From contig CACWSG010000003.1 in the NCBI GenBank assembly GCA_902763535.1, positions 1-64,000 of the forward strand: a stretch of 64,000 nt of DNA, read 5' to 3'. Below, piece after piece: positions 26,101 through 33,377 of this stretch (position 1 is the first letter of the stretch; every line of letters begins with the position of its first letter). The notes beneath the pieces are model-generated. The model had not been told where the DNA came from. It searched no databases and was given only the letters and a program-made list of their open reading frames with translations. The translations under genes were made by a program, and so were the position numbers. The stretch comes from an uncultured Pseudomonadota bacterium (GTDB lineage: Bacteria; Pseudomonadota; Alphaproteobacteria; RF32; CAG-239).

Positions 26101-26231
26101 ATGTCTTGCAATTCGGTGGTGCGTTCGGCTGCTTTACGATATAAAACCGGCGTTACCATGGCTATAAGTCCCAGCATAGCCAAAGCCTCAATCATAATGC
26201 TGCCTTTTTGTGATGAATTAAATTTTTTCAT
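23190..26231 (-). CDS. Very large prepilin-type adhesin (PilV-like)
   Basis: A ~1,013-aa protein starting MKKFNSSQKGSIMIEALA at ATG 26231, with GAGAGGTG upstream; an open extension to 26255 overlaps the stop of the previous gene. The N-terminus is a type IV prepilin signal: basic leader, Gly10 cleavage point, Glu at mature position 5 and a hydrophobic helix. A pilin-like helical part (to ~200) leads into a long region (roughly 260-600) of short Gly/Asn/Thr repeats such as NGATVGGDLAVNNNATVGG, resembling beta-helix or tail-fibre repeats. The remaining ~400 residues form a different domain, rich in Trp/Tyr, with PWLGFVPAPQC and DLSASSVIWNLFPVRNQE. This resembles PilV-type thin-pilus tip adhesins, but no shufflon or recombinase is present. 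The upstream PilM-like gene supports a pilus role. Confidence 0.72.
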   Translation of the reverse strand: MKKFNSSQKGSIMIEALAMLGLIAMVTPVLYRKAAERTTELQDINVASQIRMVSQAVDAYLKDNYTNLASMDNTTVIDPESEHFAKIQAYLPEGFDLNQASKLFEDFKIAVKKESLTDLQGNHHNVFTSAVVAALNDDMTRGRAAKIATMIGTNGGMITKDDSGYHFNGTQGSWSTTPEQFGFDWDDAHPVKDNSLVSISTEAISSAVGDVDSSEALYRVWTGEADKNTMKTPLLFGNNSLLNMQGHDIQGVTNIVANSAAGVTVTSGLTTPEVNTDKLTITGLLTAASANITGALSVGGISTLHGITNTGTITSTGDITAPTFHGNLQGGYIHGNELTITGDGSISGKATVGTLDVTNGATVGGDLAVNNNATVGGTLDVTGTASFHGDLGVGGTLKTDSLKVDKDASIGQNLFVDGHTTLHDTTIDGDLDMAGHNIDHVKKIHADDGDFTDLHARDKLTVGGNDPNKGSMLEVSDDGTLVKGNFGVGAGIAAKGNRIVANNNVTYIGRGYDESAAGLVIVSGMAELSSGTDNNSWISLNDNDITIAISDNNKHDPIINLNDGRITLGSKAAAGGAVIDGEGLTIGTIGNSNINPSNYTDFSQPQLGSVDNTTSNVLISRKGVIELATPTDREDGFIRARRLVSDKEYAFRGVVGNQAGGAIRADGSNSDEFYDYYQINPAYTSVMNDIKLASRGGSRLSDILPDYINKGIYVADNTVSELDFDWTDDDYGGSGVPRAIIDNPADCGNDANCITSPWLGFVPAPQCPPAYDTVITIEPFRWKMSEIYDVRNLVGLTNNNDTLKKVFPIHGRRQSTSSGAESFDYMVDRFENPLRENGYNDEYEVTVDSDNNTATVTKAPLLFQTNTWLNTSMAEHSNNGKVKGWSVLMGFLYPMTNAGNDSPYSKNNYKDFYDRIKNSGDPDLSASSVIWNLFPVRNQEMAAIVRLYCSFNRLDENGNWIWNYPEVYRYDQLNSLGTTPDEHRAFWNKDMYQKDDDWSKAVNDPELGYDDAW

Positions 26232-26245
26232 GAGACACCTCTCTT

Positions 26246-26935
26246 TCATCGCCATGACAAATAAGCAAAACAGGCATCGTTGTTGTCAATGCAAGTTCTG
26301 CCGCTAAATTGGGAGGGAATGAGAAAATTTCTGCCCTCGTAGTTGCGAATGTAATAATTGCTGCCGGTCTTTACGATATAACCGGCCATTTGGCTGCTGC
26401 CGAAATGTTTGCGCATTGCTGTGGTTAAATCACCGGACGGAATAGCTTTGCCTTCACGGTCAAAGGTCATCCAGTGTTGCGGAATCGGGCCATAGGTAAA
26501 TAATCCACGCAAAACTTGAGTTTCCTCGCCATTTTGCTGGCACGAACCGTTGCAGTCAGCATTGACATAATTCGGACTTGCTTGCGTGCCGTTGTTGCAT
26601 AAACAGGCAATTTGATTGTGGTAGGACGGGTTGTTAACAAAGCCGAAAGTTATGTAATCAGCGCTTGCCTCGTCAGCATCTCCGGTGGGATAAGCAACCA
26701 TATTTTTAGTTTCGCAGGTTTTGTCGGCCTCACTATAAGGATGACCGTCCGGACAGGCAAAAGGCCAACTATGTTGTTTCATATATTCAAGTCCTGCTTT
26801 GTGTTTTACCACCATTTGAATCATCATGGACTGGGCAACCGGCGTATCAACAACACCGACCATGTCGCTGCGCAAAGGCAGGACATAAGCCGCTAATGCC
26901 GCCAAAAATGTTGCTAACACAACCCATAAGTACAT
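26246..26935 (-). CDS. PilM-like pilus-associated protein (tentative)
   Basis: A 229-aa protein with one N-terminal membrane helix (YLWVVLATFLAALAAYVLPL) and a cysteine-rich exported part (FACPDGHP, CLCNNG, CNGSC, TCIDNNDAC). Membrane anchor plus small exported domain recalls PilM of IncI-type thin pilus operons, which stands upstream of pilV in those systems; this is family resemblance, not proof. ATG with AAGGAG upstream and a good promoter. The stop codon is 14 bases before the adhesin start, so the two form an operon. The several cysteines probably form periplasmic disulfides. Confidence 0.6.
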   Translation of the reverse strand: MYLWVVLATFLAALAAYVLPLRSDMVGVVDTPVAQSMMIQMVVKHKAGLEYMKQHSWPFACPDGHPYSEADKTCETKNMVAYPTGDADEASADYITFGFVNNPSYHNQIACLCNNGTQASPNYVNADCNGSCQQNGEETQVLRGLFTYGPIPQHWMTFDREGKAIPSGDLTTAMRKHFGSSQMAGYIVKTGSNYYIRNYEGRNFLIPSQFSGRTCIDNNDACFAYLSWR

Positions 26936-26966
26936 ATCATAACTCCTTTACAGTCCTACTGTGATT

Positions 26967-26995
26967 ATTTTATCATAACATATAATTTGTTTCAA
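26967..26995 (-). promoter_or_regulatory. Promoter of the pilin/adhesin operon
   Basis: On the minus strand, TTGAAA (complement of 26990-26995), a 17-base spacer and TAAAAT (complement of 26967-26972) lie about 30 bases before the ATG at 26935. Confidence 0.65.
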
Positions 26996-27054
26996 ATGTG
27001 TTAAATTATTGTGATATTTTATGGGGAAAAGTCGGAATATTTTTTTATTAATTA

Positions 27055-27262
27055 GTAGACCCCTAATTCAGCCCTAAAGGGCTTCAGGGGTGACACTTTT
27101 TGTTGTCATGCCTGAGCGAGTGAAACGAGTGAATTAGGCATCTTCCGATTTTATTAATTCGTAGCCCCCTAATTCAGCCCTAAAGGGCTTCAGGGGTGAC
27201 ACTTTTTGTTGTCATGCCTGAGTGAGTGAAACGAGCGAATTAGGCATCTTCCGATTTTTTTA
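27055..27262. repeat. Two direct copies of a ~105-bp structured intergenic repeat
   Basis: Copies begin at 27055 and 27161 and are almost identical. Each has a hairpin (CCCCTAATTC, inner stem AGCCCT/AGGGCT, TCAGGGG), then TGACACTTTTTGTTGTCATG (itself TGACA/TGTCA inverted), then GCCTGAG...GAATTAGGC, ATCTTCCGA and a T-rich tail. No coding frame. Confidence 0.9.
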
Positions 27263-27263
27263 T

Positions 27264-27475
27264 TGTTACTTTTGTGCGTACAAAAGTAACCAAAAAACGT
27301 CGGGCAATTCGGTCAAGCGGTTTTGATATTTTTCGGCAGCCTCCGCCGAACTCGCTGGCGCTTTACGCCCACTCGAACATGCGGCGGAATAAGCTTTTAG
27401 CGGCTGGCTCAAAACACCAAAACTTTTCACTTGCCCTCATAATGCCCGAACCTGAAAAGTAAATATTTGGCTCGC
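27264..27475. repeat. Palindrome-headed noncoding block
   Basis: Starts with a perfect hairpin GTTACTTTTGT-GCGT-ACAAAAGTAAC (27265-27290), followed by more GC-rich DNA including GCCGAACTCGCTGGCGCTTT and a CGGCGGAATAAGC segment. It interrupts the repeat cluster. The open frame through it looks like noise. The palindrome resembles interspersed elements seen in other proteobacteria, by recollection only. Confidence 0.6.
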
Positions 27476-27482
27476 AATCCCA

Positions 27483-27648
27483 AACCCTATATAAAAAGTC
27501 ATTCTCGGGTGGTGTTTTCTTTTATGTCATTCTCGTTTTTTTATTTTATGTCATTCTCGGGCTTGACCCGAGAATCAAAGCGAATTTGTTTGACCCTCGG
27601 ATCAACTCCGAGGGTGACAGTAGAGTGTTGTCCGAGGGTGACAGTAGA
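27483..27648. repeat. Short GTCATTCTCGGG-type palindromes
   Basis: Three GTCATTCTCG units occur near 27500, 27521 and 27549. The last forms TTCTCGGG-CTTGA-CCCGAGAA (27554-27574). A second hairpin ACCCTCGG/CCGAGGGT lies at 27593-27615, and GAGGGTGACAGTAGAG is duplicated (27610 and 27634). This type of palindrome is common between genes in alphaproteobacteria. Confidence 0.75.
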
Positions 27649-27895
27649 GGGGCTTCAGGGGTGACACTTTTTGTTGTCATGCCTGAGTGAGTGAAACGAG
27701 CGAATTAGGCATCTTCGGATTTTTTTTATTAATTCGTAGCCCCCTAATTCGCAGTCTAAAGACTGCTCAGGGGTGACACTTTTTGTTGTCATGCCTGAGT
27801 GAGTGAAACGAGCGAATTAGGCATCTTCGAATTTTTTTTATTAATTCGTAGCCCCCTAATTCGTGGTTTTGGCAAACCACTCAGGGGTGACAGTA
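27649..27895. repeat. Further copies of the ~105-bp repeat with altered hairpin stems
   Basis: A copy lacking its left hairpin arm (27649-27735), a full copy (27736-27848) and the first hairpin of another (27849-27895). The flanks CCCCTAATTC and TCAGGGG are kept, but the inner stem is GCAGTC/GACTGC at 27741-27773 and GTGGTTT/AAACCAC at 27853-27887, instead of AGCCCT/AGGGCT. The stems differ but pair fully. Confidence 0.9.
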
Positions 27896-27921
27896 GAAGG
27901 GTTTCCAAGGATGACAATTAA

Positions 27922-27950
27922 AAAAGCGCTTTTTTCAAAGCGCTTGAAGT
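27922..27950 (-). terminator. Terminator of infA
   Basis: On the minus strand AAGCGCTT pairs with AAGCGCTT (self-complementary arms at 27924-27931 and 27938-27945) and is followed by TTTTTT. It lies six bases past the infA stop codon. Confidence 0.85.
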
Positions 27951-28172
27951 TTATTCTTTGTGGCGGAATGTTATGCGCCCCTTGGTCAAATCATAAGGTG
28001 TCATTTCAATATCAACCTTATCGCCAACCATAACGCGAATGCGAAATTTGCGCATTTTACCGGCAGTATGAGCCAAAATTTCAACGCCATTTTCCAATTT
28101 TACTCTGAACATGGCGTTAGGAAGTTTTTCAATAACTTCGCCGGAAAGTTCCAATAATTCTTCTTTACTCAT
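27951..28172 (-). CDS. infA: Translation initiation factor IF-1
   Basis: A 73-aa single OB-fold protein that occupies the A site of the 30S subunit during initiation. Motifs such as [35 protein letters not shown] and [13 protein letters not shown] are characteristic. ATG preceded by AAAGGAA. It directly follows the sensor kinase gene (one base gap) and shares its transcript; the two have no obvious functional link. Terminator follows. Confidence 0.98.
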   Translation of the reverse strand: MSKEELLELSGEVIEKLPNAMFRVKLENGVEILAHTAGKMRKFRIRVMVGDKVDIEMTPYDLTKGRITFRHKE

Positions 28173-28173
28173 G

Positions 28174-29910
28174 TTATTTTTTCCTTTTGTGAGGTTCTTT
28201 TGGATGTTTTATATTCTTTTGTTTTGCTTTTGGCAAGTCTTTTTGTGGCGGAAAAATAAAACTAAAGCAACTTCCTTTGCCAATATGAGAGGTTACCTCA
28301 ATTGTTCCGCCCTGTTTTTCGATAATTGATTTGGCAATCGATAGACCTAAACCGGTGCCGTTGGAGTTTTTGGACTGGTTGCCGTGAGAGAAAAACGGAT
28401 TGAATATTTTGTTTAAATTTTCTTTGCTGATACCGGTACCATTGTCGGTGAAACTTATTTTGATACCCGAAGCAGGTGATGATGTTATTTTTACTTTTAA
28501 GAGACCTTTATTGGGCATGGCTTTTATGGCATTTAGGATAATATTAATTGAAGCAATTTTGAAATCAGTTTCATTGCCGGTAAGCATGATGGGTTTGGCC
28601 GGCTTTTTAAGCTCGATTTCCACGCCGTTTATTTTAGCCTCATAGTCCAAAACTTCAATTGTTTCGGCAACCGATGCCGCACAGTCAAAAGTGGTATATA
28701 CAACATCGCGATTGCGTGTCAGTTTTAGCAGACGCTCGGGAACTTTGGTGGCGCTGACAAGCTCATTGTATATCATAGTCATGAGTTTCTTCTCTTCGGC
28801 ATCATCAGGTTTGTCTTGATAATATTTTGACATCAGATGTTCGGTTATGATGCGTAGAGCGCCTAATTGGTTTTTGATTTCGTGTGCGATAGATGAAGAT
28901 AAGAATCCTAAAGACGAAACTTTTTGTTGGTGGGAAAAATCAATATCATGACTCAAATCACGAATTGATTCAATGATATAGCGCCGATGATTGTCATAAT
29001 ACAAAGGTGCTGCATTAATAGCTAGATAGCTATTGGGTGAGTGCGAAAATTGTTGAATGGTATTAGAAACTTTTTGCGATTTTTCCATGATTTCGCGCAA
29101 AGGACATTTTGAATTGGGGATATTGCAAGGCTCATTATAACCAAAAGATGAGGTATAGCACTTGGTGTTAATGTGCGGATGATCACCGGATAGTTGATAG
29201 TAGCTTTTGTTGGCAATTACAATGTTATATTTTTCATCAATTACACGGATGCCGTCAGGAATGCTATCAATAATCGATTGGAGGAAGTTTTCTTCTTCTT
29301 TGACTTTGTTCATCATGTTTTGCAGATTGTCCAACATGGTGTTAAAGGTGGAAGTCAGGCGGTCAAGTTCATCAACAAACATGGAGCCTTTGCGCTCGGG
29401 AACACGCAACTTAAGATTACCATGGCTGATTTGTTCGGAAATTGTTGAAATATTGTTAATCGGAGTAAGAATCAGTTTTTTGATAATCCATCCCATAATT
29501 AAAATGAAAATAACCTGCAAAATAGTACTGGCCGTGATAATTGCTACACCGTGGTTAATAGTTTTATATTGCTCGTTATATTGTGAAGTTCGCTCGGCAA
29601 TCGACTGTTGTTCTTTTACCAAAAAATTTGCGTTTTCAGTATCAAAAACAAGAGAATAAAGGTAAGCATTGTTTTTTATGCTTTTTTCAAAATCGGGAAG
29701 CTTGTTAGCCAAATTCTTCAGCTCTTTGATTGTGTTGATGTTGTTCAGCAGCAAGTTGTTGTATTGCTGGTTGCGCTGAATCGATAGAATTTGGTCTTTT
29801 TCAATTTTGAGTGAGTAGGCAGTGTAAAATGTGTAGATAAAAAGCAAGCATGAGCTTATAGTTAAGGTCATGATGAGATATATTATTTTTCGATTAAGGC
29901 TTAAGAACAA
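28174..29910 (-). CDS. Membrane sensor histidine kinase with HAMP and Cys-containing PAS
   Basis: 578 aa from a TTG start (AAGGAG seven bases upstream). Layout: membrane helix 9-31, periplasmic sensor about 32-120, membrane helix 122-143, HAMP about 144-200, PAS about 205-320, dimerisation/phosphoacceptor domain with His343 in [14 protein letters not shown], and HATPase with N-box Asn460, DNGTGIS (489-495) and [10 protein letters not shown] (518-527). The PAS domain contains Cys251, Cys262 and Cys269 in a CY...EPC...KCPL pattern seen in other sensor PAS domains; a metal or redox role is possible. No response regulator gene is adjacent, so its partner and signal are unknown. Basic C-terminal tail. 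Confidence 0.92.
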   Translation of the reverse strand: MFLSLNRKIIYLIMTLTISSCLLFIYTFYTAYSLKIEKDQILSIQRNQQYNNLLLNNINTIKELKNLANKLPDFEKSIKNNAYLYSLVFDTENANFLVKEQQSIAERTSQYNEQYKTINHGVAIITASTILQVIFILIMGWIIKKLILTPINNISTISEQISHGNLKLRVPERKGSMFVDELDRLTSTFNTMLDNLQNMMNKVKEEENFLQSIIDSIPDGIRVIDEKYNIVIANKSYYQLSGDHPHINTKCYTSSFGYNEPCNIPNSKCPLREIMEKSQKVSNTIQQFSHSPNSYLAINAAPLYYDNHRRYIIESIRDLSHDIDFSHQQKVSSLGFLSSSIAHEIKNQLGALRIITEHLMSKYYQDKPDDAEEKKLMTMIYNELVSATKVPERLLKLTRNRDVVYTTFDCAASVAETIEVLDYEAKINGVEIELKKPAKPIMLTGNETDFKIASINIILNAIKAMPNKGLLKVKITSSPASGIKISFTDNGTGISKENLNKIFNPFFSHGNQSKNSNGTGLGLSIAKSIIEKQGGTIEVTSHIGKGSCFSFIFPPQKDLPKAKQKNIKHPKEPHKRKK

Positions 29911-29989
29911 CTTATTTCTCCTTATAAATACATTAACTCACTCATACATTGCGTGTATTTTAGCGCATAATTAGTTGATAAAAGATAAA

Positions 29990-30020
29990 CAAAAAGCAGA
30001 AATTTTCATTTCTGCTTTAA
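29990..30020 (-). terminator. Terminator of ptsN
   Basis: AAAGCAGAAA and TTTCTGCTTT pair around a 6-base loop (29993-30018). On the minus strand the second arm runs into TTTTTG. It lies 20 bases beyond the ptsN stop. Confidence 0.88.
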
Positions 30021-30039
30021 GATTTTATTGCAAAAACTT

Positions 30040-30486
30040 TTATGCTTCACATAAAAGAGCATATATTTCGGTAGGATTATTCATTTGGCGCAATCGCTCA
30101 CAAATGCTTTCATCCTTTAAGCATCTGGATAATGATGCCAGCGCTGTAAGGTGATCAGCGCCTGAGCTTTCAGGTGATATTAGCAGAAACACTAAATCAA
30201 CCGGTTTGCCATCAACAGCATCAAATTCAACAGGATAGCTCGGACGCGCAAAAAACACCATCGGCTGAGTCAGCTCATAAAAGCGACCATGCGGAATAGC
30301 AACACCTCCGCCCAAACCGGTGGAACCTAAATTTTCGCGTTCCATAATGGTGTCAAAAAGCGACAATGCATCTATGGAGCATACTCCTGATGCTCGCTGA
30401 GCCAAATCAGTCAAAAATTCACGTTTCGAGCCTGATTTCAAGCCGATAAAAATGCTTTTTTCTTGCAAAAGATTAGCAATATTCAT
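30040..30486 (-). CDS. ptsN: PTS IIA-like nitrogen regulatory protein
   Basis: EIIA-Ntr, the output phosphocarrier of the nitrogen PTS, regulating potassium transport and sigma-54-linked or stress functions in other bacteria. About 148 aa from ATG at 30486; an in-frame TTG at 30498, beside the hpf stop, is an alternative. The phosphorylated histidine is in GGGVAIPHGRF, and VDLVFLLISPESSGADHLTALASL is the conserved core. It is the last gene of the rpoN-hpf-ptsN group. Normal length. Confidence 0.95.
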   Translation of the reverse strand: MNIANLLQEKSIFIGLKSGSKREFLTDLAQRASGVCSIDALSLFDTIMERENLGSTGLGGGVAIPHGRFYELTQPMVFFARPSYPVEFDAVDGKPVDLVFLLISPESSGADHLTALASLSRCLKDESICERLRQMNNPTEIYALLCEA

Positions 30487-30499
30487 GCTTAATGCCAAA

Positions 30500-31051
30500 T
30501 TATTTAGGTTCTACCCAACCGATATTACCGTCTTTGCGGCGATATACCATGTTGAAAGTGTTAGTGGCAGTGTTCTTGAACATTAATGCCGACTCGTTGT
30601 TTAAGTCCATGAACATTACAGCTTCAGAAACAGTGCAAACCGGAATATTAGCTTCTAATTCAGCAATAGTAAGAGGTGCATAATCATTAACTTCTTCAGC
30701 CTCTTCGTCATAGGGGAATACTGCTTCGTTTGCGATTTCAGCCATACCGGTCTTGCCTTTGTGGTCATTTAACTTGGTTTTGTGGCGACGCAAGCGGGTT
30801 GCAATATGCTCATTGGCGGCATCAAATGAAGAATAAGGATCGCCGGCACGACCGGTGCCTTTTAAGATAATGTTTTTAGCCGGATGAACAGTAACTTCGG
30901 CAATAAACTCATCTTTTTCTTTGGTGAAATTTACCGAACAGCTGACCGGAGCCGGAAAATACTTATTAACAGAGTTTAAGATGCTTTCTTCAACATGGGC
31001 GCGGAGTCTGTCTCCAATGTCAACTTGATTACCTGATAATGTGATTTGCAT
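30500..31051 (-). CDS. hpf: Ribosome hibernation promoting factor, long form
   Basis: A 183-aa long-type HPF that dimerises 70S ribosomes under starvation. The N-terminal domain (1-100) binds the 30S subunit (MQITLSGNQVDIGDRLRAHV; ANEHIATRLRRHKTKL). The C-terminal domain (about 125-183) contains the dimerisation segment AVMFMDLNNESALMFKN. ATG preceded by GAAGGTAAG. It lies between rpoN and ptsN, as in many proteobacteria, and has its own promoter. Confidence 0.96.
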   Translation of the reverse strand: MQITLSGNQVDIGDRLRAHVEESILNSVNKYFPAPVSCSVNFTKEKDEFIAEVTVHPAKNIILKGTGRAGDPYSSFDAANEHIATRLRRHKTKLNDHKGKTGMAEIANEAVFPYDEEAEEVNDYAPLTIAELEANIPVCTVSEAVMFMDLNNESALMFKNTATNTFNMVYRRKDGNIGWVEPK

Positions 31052-31137
31052 ATTTCTTACCTTCTATTTTAATTAAAACATATTTACACGGGGTGCAGTA
31101 AAAAATACACCCTTCTGAGACTACGAGATACTATTTT

Positions 31138-31165
31138 ATTTTAGATAAGTCAATATAAAAGTCAA
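31138..31165 (-). promoter_or_regulatory. Putative hpf promoter
   Basis: On the minus strand TTGACT (complement of 31160-31165), a 16-base spacer and TAAAAT (complement of 31138-31143). A second TTGACT lies 12 bases on (31148-31153). The leader contains a small hairpin GGGTG/CACCC (around 31090-31112). Confidence 0.55.
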
Positions 31166-31166
31166 T

Positions 31167-32627
31167 TTAAATTGGTTTGTTGCGAACCAATCTTTTGCGT
31201 TCGGCCGAAGTCGGAATGTTTAAGGCTTCACGGTATTTGGCAACCGTGCGGCGAGCAATTTTGGTGCCGTCGTTTTCAAGTAACTCAACAATTTTTTCAT
31301 CAGAAAGGATATGTTTAGGGTCTTCTTTTTCAATAAGTTTTTTAATGCGGTGTTTGATGGCTAAGGTCGAGGTGTCATCATTGCCAAGATAGCTTCCGGC
31401 GGCATTGGAAAAGAAATATTTCAATTCGAAAGTTCCAATCGGAGTTGCCATATATTTGTTGGTGGAAACACGGCTCACCGTGCTTTCACTCAAATCAAGT
31501 GCCAAGGCAATATCTTTGAGTGTCATAGGTTTGAGCTGTTCGATGCCTTTTTCAAAAAAGTTGTATTGCCGCAAAATTATTTCCTCGGCAATGCGCAAAA
31601 TGGAGGTAGCTCTGCTGTGAAGAGCTTTTAAGATAAACGATGCCCGGTTAAAGTTTTCTTTCAGGTAGCGAGCAGCATTGCGGTCAGATTTCATTTCAGA
31701 ATAATAACGATGATTTATCAGCAAACGCGGCAGGGTAAGCTGATTCAGCTCAACACGGTATTCACCGGAAACGTTGCGCCGGACGATAATGTCAGGAATA
31801 ATGTTGGAATTGAAAGTGGTTGACCAATCGGCAGCAGGTTTGGGATTTAGGCTTTGGATTTGTTTTATCATGCCGGAGAGTTGCTCGATTGAGCAATTGC
31901 ATAAGCGGCAAAGCTTGTTAAAATCTTTGTTTGCAAGTAAGGTAAGATTATCAAGCAAAATTTGCATAGCCGGTGAAAGTTCATTGCGGTCATTCAGTTG
32001 GATTTTTAAACATTCGGCCAAATTTTGCGCAAATATTCCCGATGGCTCAAATTGCTTCATTTTATCAAGGATTTTTTGCAAACGCGAAGCTGAAACTTTT
32101 AATTTGGTGGCAAGAGAAGATATATCGGCGCTAAAGTAACCGGAAGCATCCATATTCTCCAACAAAATAAGCGCCAATATTTTATCAGAATTGTCGGTAA
32201 AATTAAGGTCGATTTGTTCTTTGATAATATCATAGAGCGATTTGTCAGAAGCAAGGCGCTCGCTGATATAATCAAAATCATCATCAGCAGTGATGTGGGC
32301 TTTTGTTTGGCGGTAATCGCTCCAGTCAGAGTTTTCAAAACTGTTGTATCCCTCGCTGTCAGAACCAAAATCATCAAAGTGATTTTGTTCATCAAAATCG
32401 TTGGCAAAATTATCTTCTTCTTGCGGTGAAATGTTTTGTGTATCGGAATCATCCTGCCGCAACAGCTCATCTTCTTTCTCGAGCAGAGGATTTGAAGAAA
32501 GCTCCTGCTCAACAAATTCGTTGAGTTCAAGATTCGACATTTGCAGCAAATTGATGGCCTGCTTCAGCTGAGGTGATAATTTCAGTGATTGGGTTTGTTT
32601 TATCTCTAGTTTAGGAGCTAAAGCCAT
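31167..32627 (-). CDS. rpoN: RNA polymerase sigma-54 factor
   Basis: Sigma-54, needed for activator-dependent promoters of nitrogen, flagellar and other genes. 486 aa. Region I is glutamine/leucine-rich (LKLSPQLKQAINLLQMSNLELNEFV), region II is acidic (about 55-100), region III carries the core-binding domain and the helix-turn-helix (LKDIALALDLSESTVSRVS), and the C-terminal RpoN box is ARRTVAKYRE. lptB lies 15 bases upstream. No classic -24/-12 promoter was recognised in the window, including before the flagellar genes. Confidence 0.97.
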   Translation of the reverse strand: MALAPKLEIKQTQSLKLSPQLKQAINLLQMSNLELNEFVEQELSSNPLLEKEDELLRQDDSDTQNISPQEEDNFANDFDEQNHFDDFGSDSEGYNSFENSDWSDYRQTKAHITADDDFDYISERLASDKSLYDIIKEQIDLNFTDNSDKILALILLENMDASGYFSADISSLATKLKVSASRLQKILDKMKQFEPSGIFAQNLAECLKIQLNDRNELSPAMQILLDNLTLLANKDFNKLCRLCNCSIEQLSGMIKQIQSLNPKPAADWSTTFNSNIIPDIIVRRNVSGEYRVELNQLTLPRLLINHRYYSEMKSDRNAARYLKENFNRASFILKALHSRATSILRIAEEIILRQYNFFEKGIEQLKPMTLKDIALALDLSESTVSRVSTNKYMATPIGTFELKYFFSNAAGSYLGNDDTSTLAIKHRIKKLIEKEDPKHILSDEKIVELLENDGTKIARRTVAKYREALNIPTSAERKRLVRNKPI

Positions 32628-32642
32628 CAGCGCAACTTTTGA

Positions 32643-33377
32643 TTACATTGAAAAATTATCGCCAAGGTAAACTTTGCGCACATCTTCGTTTGCTACAATT
32701 TCCGCCGGAGTGCCTTCCATAAGAACGGTTCCGCCATGCAAAATGTAGGCGCGATCGGTGATGTCCAAAGTTTCACGCACATTGTGATCGGTAATCAAAA
32801 CACCAATACCGCGATGTTTGAGCTGAGAAACAAGTTTGCGAATTTCACCGACGGCAATGGGATCAATACCGGCCAGCGGCTCATCAAGTAAGATATAGTT
32901 GGGCTGACTGGCCAAGGCTCGGGCTATTTCCAAACGACGACGCTCACCGCCGGATAGAGCTAAAGCCGGTGATTTGCGCAAATGAGCTATGGAAAATTCA
33001 TTGAGCAAACTTTCTAACATATTTTCGCGTTTGCTTTCATCTTCAACTACCAATTCCAAAATCGCTTTAATGTTATCTTCAACGCTTAGAGTGCGGAAAA
33101 TAGATGCCTCTTGCGGCAAGTAACCAATACCTAAACGCGCTCTTTTGTACATTGGCATACGCGTGATGTCTTGCCCGTCAATGCGAACTTCTCCATAATC
33201 GGGGGTAATGAGTCCGGTTACACAATAAAAACAGGTCGTTTTACCGGCTCCGTTAGGGCCAAGCAAGCCGACAGCTTCGCCCCGACGAACATTAAGCGAT
33301 ACATTGCGCAACACCGGTCTTTTCTTGTATTTTTTACCGATATTAAAAACTTCTAATTTAGATTGGATGGGACTCAT
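32643..33377 (-). CDS. lptB: LPS export ABC transporter ATPase LptB
   Basis: Cytoplasmic ATPase of the LptB2FG complex that extracts LPS from the inner membrane. 244 aa with Walker A GPNGAGKTTC, Q-loop GYLPQEASIFR, signature ALSGGERRRLEIARALA, Walker B YILLDEPLAGIDPIA and switch histidine in ITDHNVRETL. Its start overlaps the lptA stop by 4 bases (ATGA). lptF/lptG are not in the window. Confidence 0.97.
   Translation of the reverse strand: MSPIQSKLEVFNIGKKYKKRPVLRNVSLNVRRGEAVGLLGPNGAGKTTCFYCVTGLITPDYGEVRIDGQDITRMPMYKRARLGIGYLPQEASIFRTLSVEDNIKAILELVVEDESKRENMLESLLNEFSIAHLRKSPALALSGGERRRLEIARALASQPNYILLDEPLAGIDPIAVGEIRKLVSQLKHRGIGVLITDHNVRETLDITDRAYILHGGTVLMEGTPAEIVANEDVRKVYLGDNFSM

Noticed and set aside
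23190-26231. Shufflon (invertible pilV segments)
   Set aside because: No inverted partial C-terminal cassettes, no repeated recombination sites and no tyrosine recombinase gene near the gene.
27274-27462. Small gene inside the repeat cluster
   Set aside because: The frame runs through a palindrome and a repeat block, has no ribosome-binding site and no plausible protein features.
27055-27895. CRISPR array
   Set aside because: Repeats are ~105 bp, few, unevenly spaced and contain hairpins; there are no unique spacers of regular length and no cas genes.
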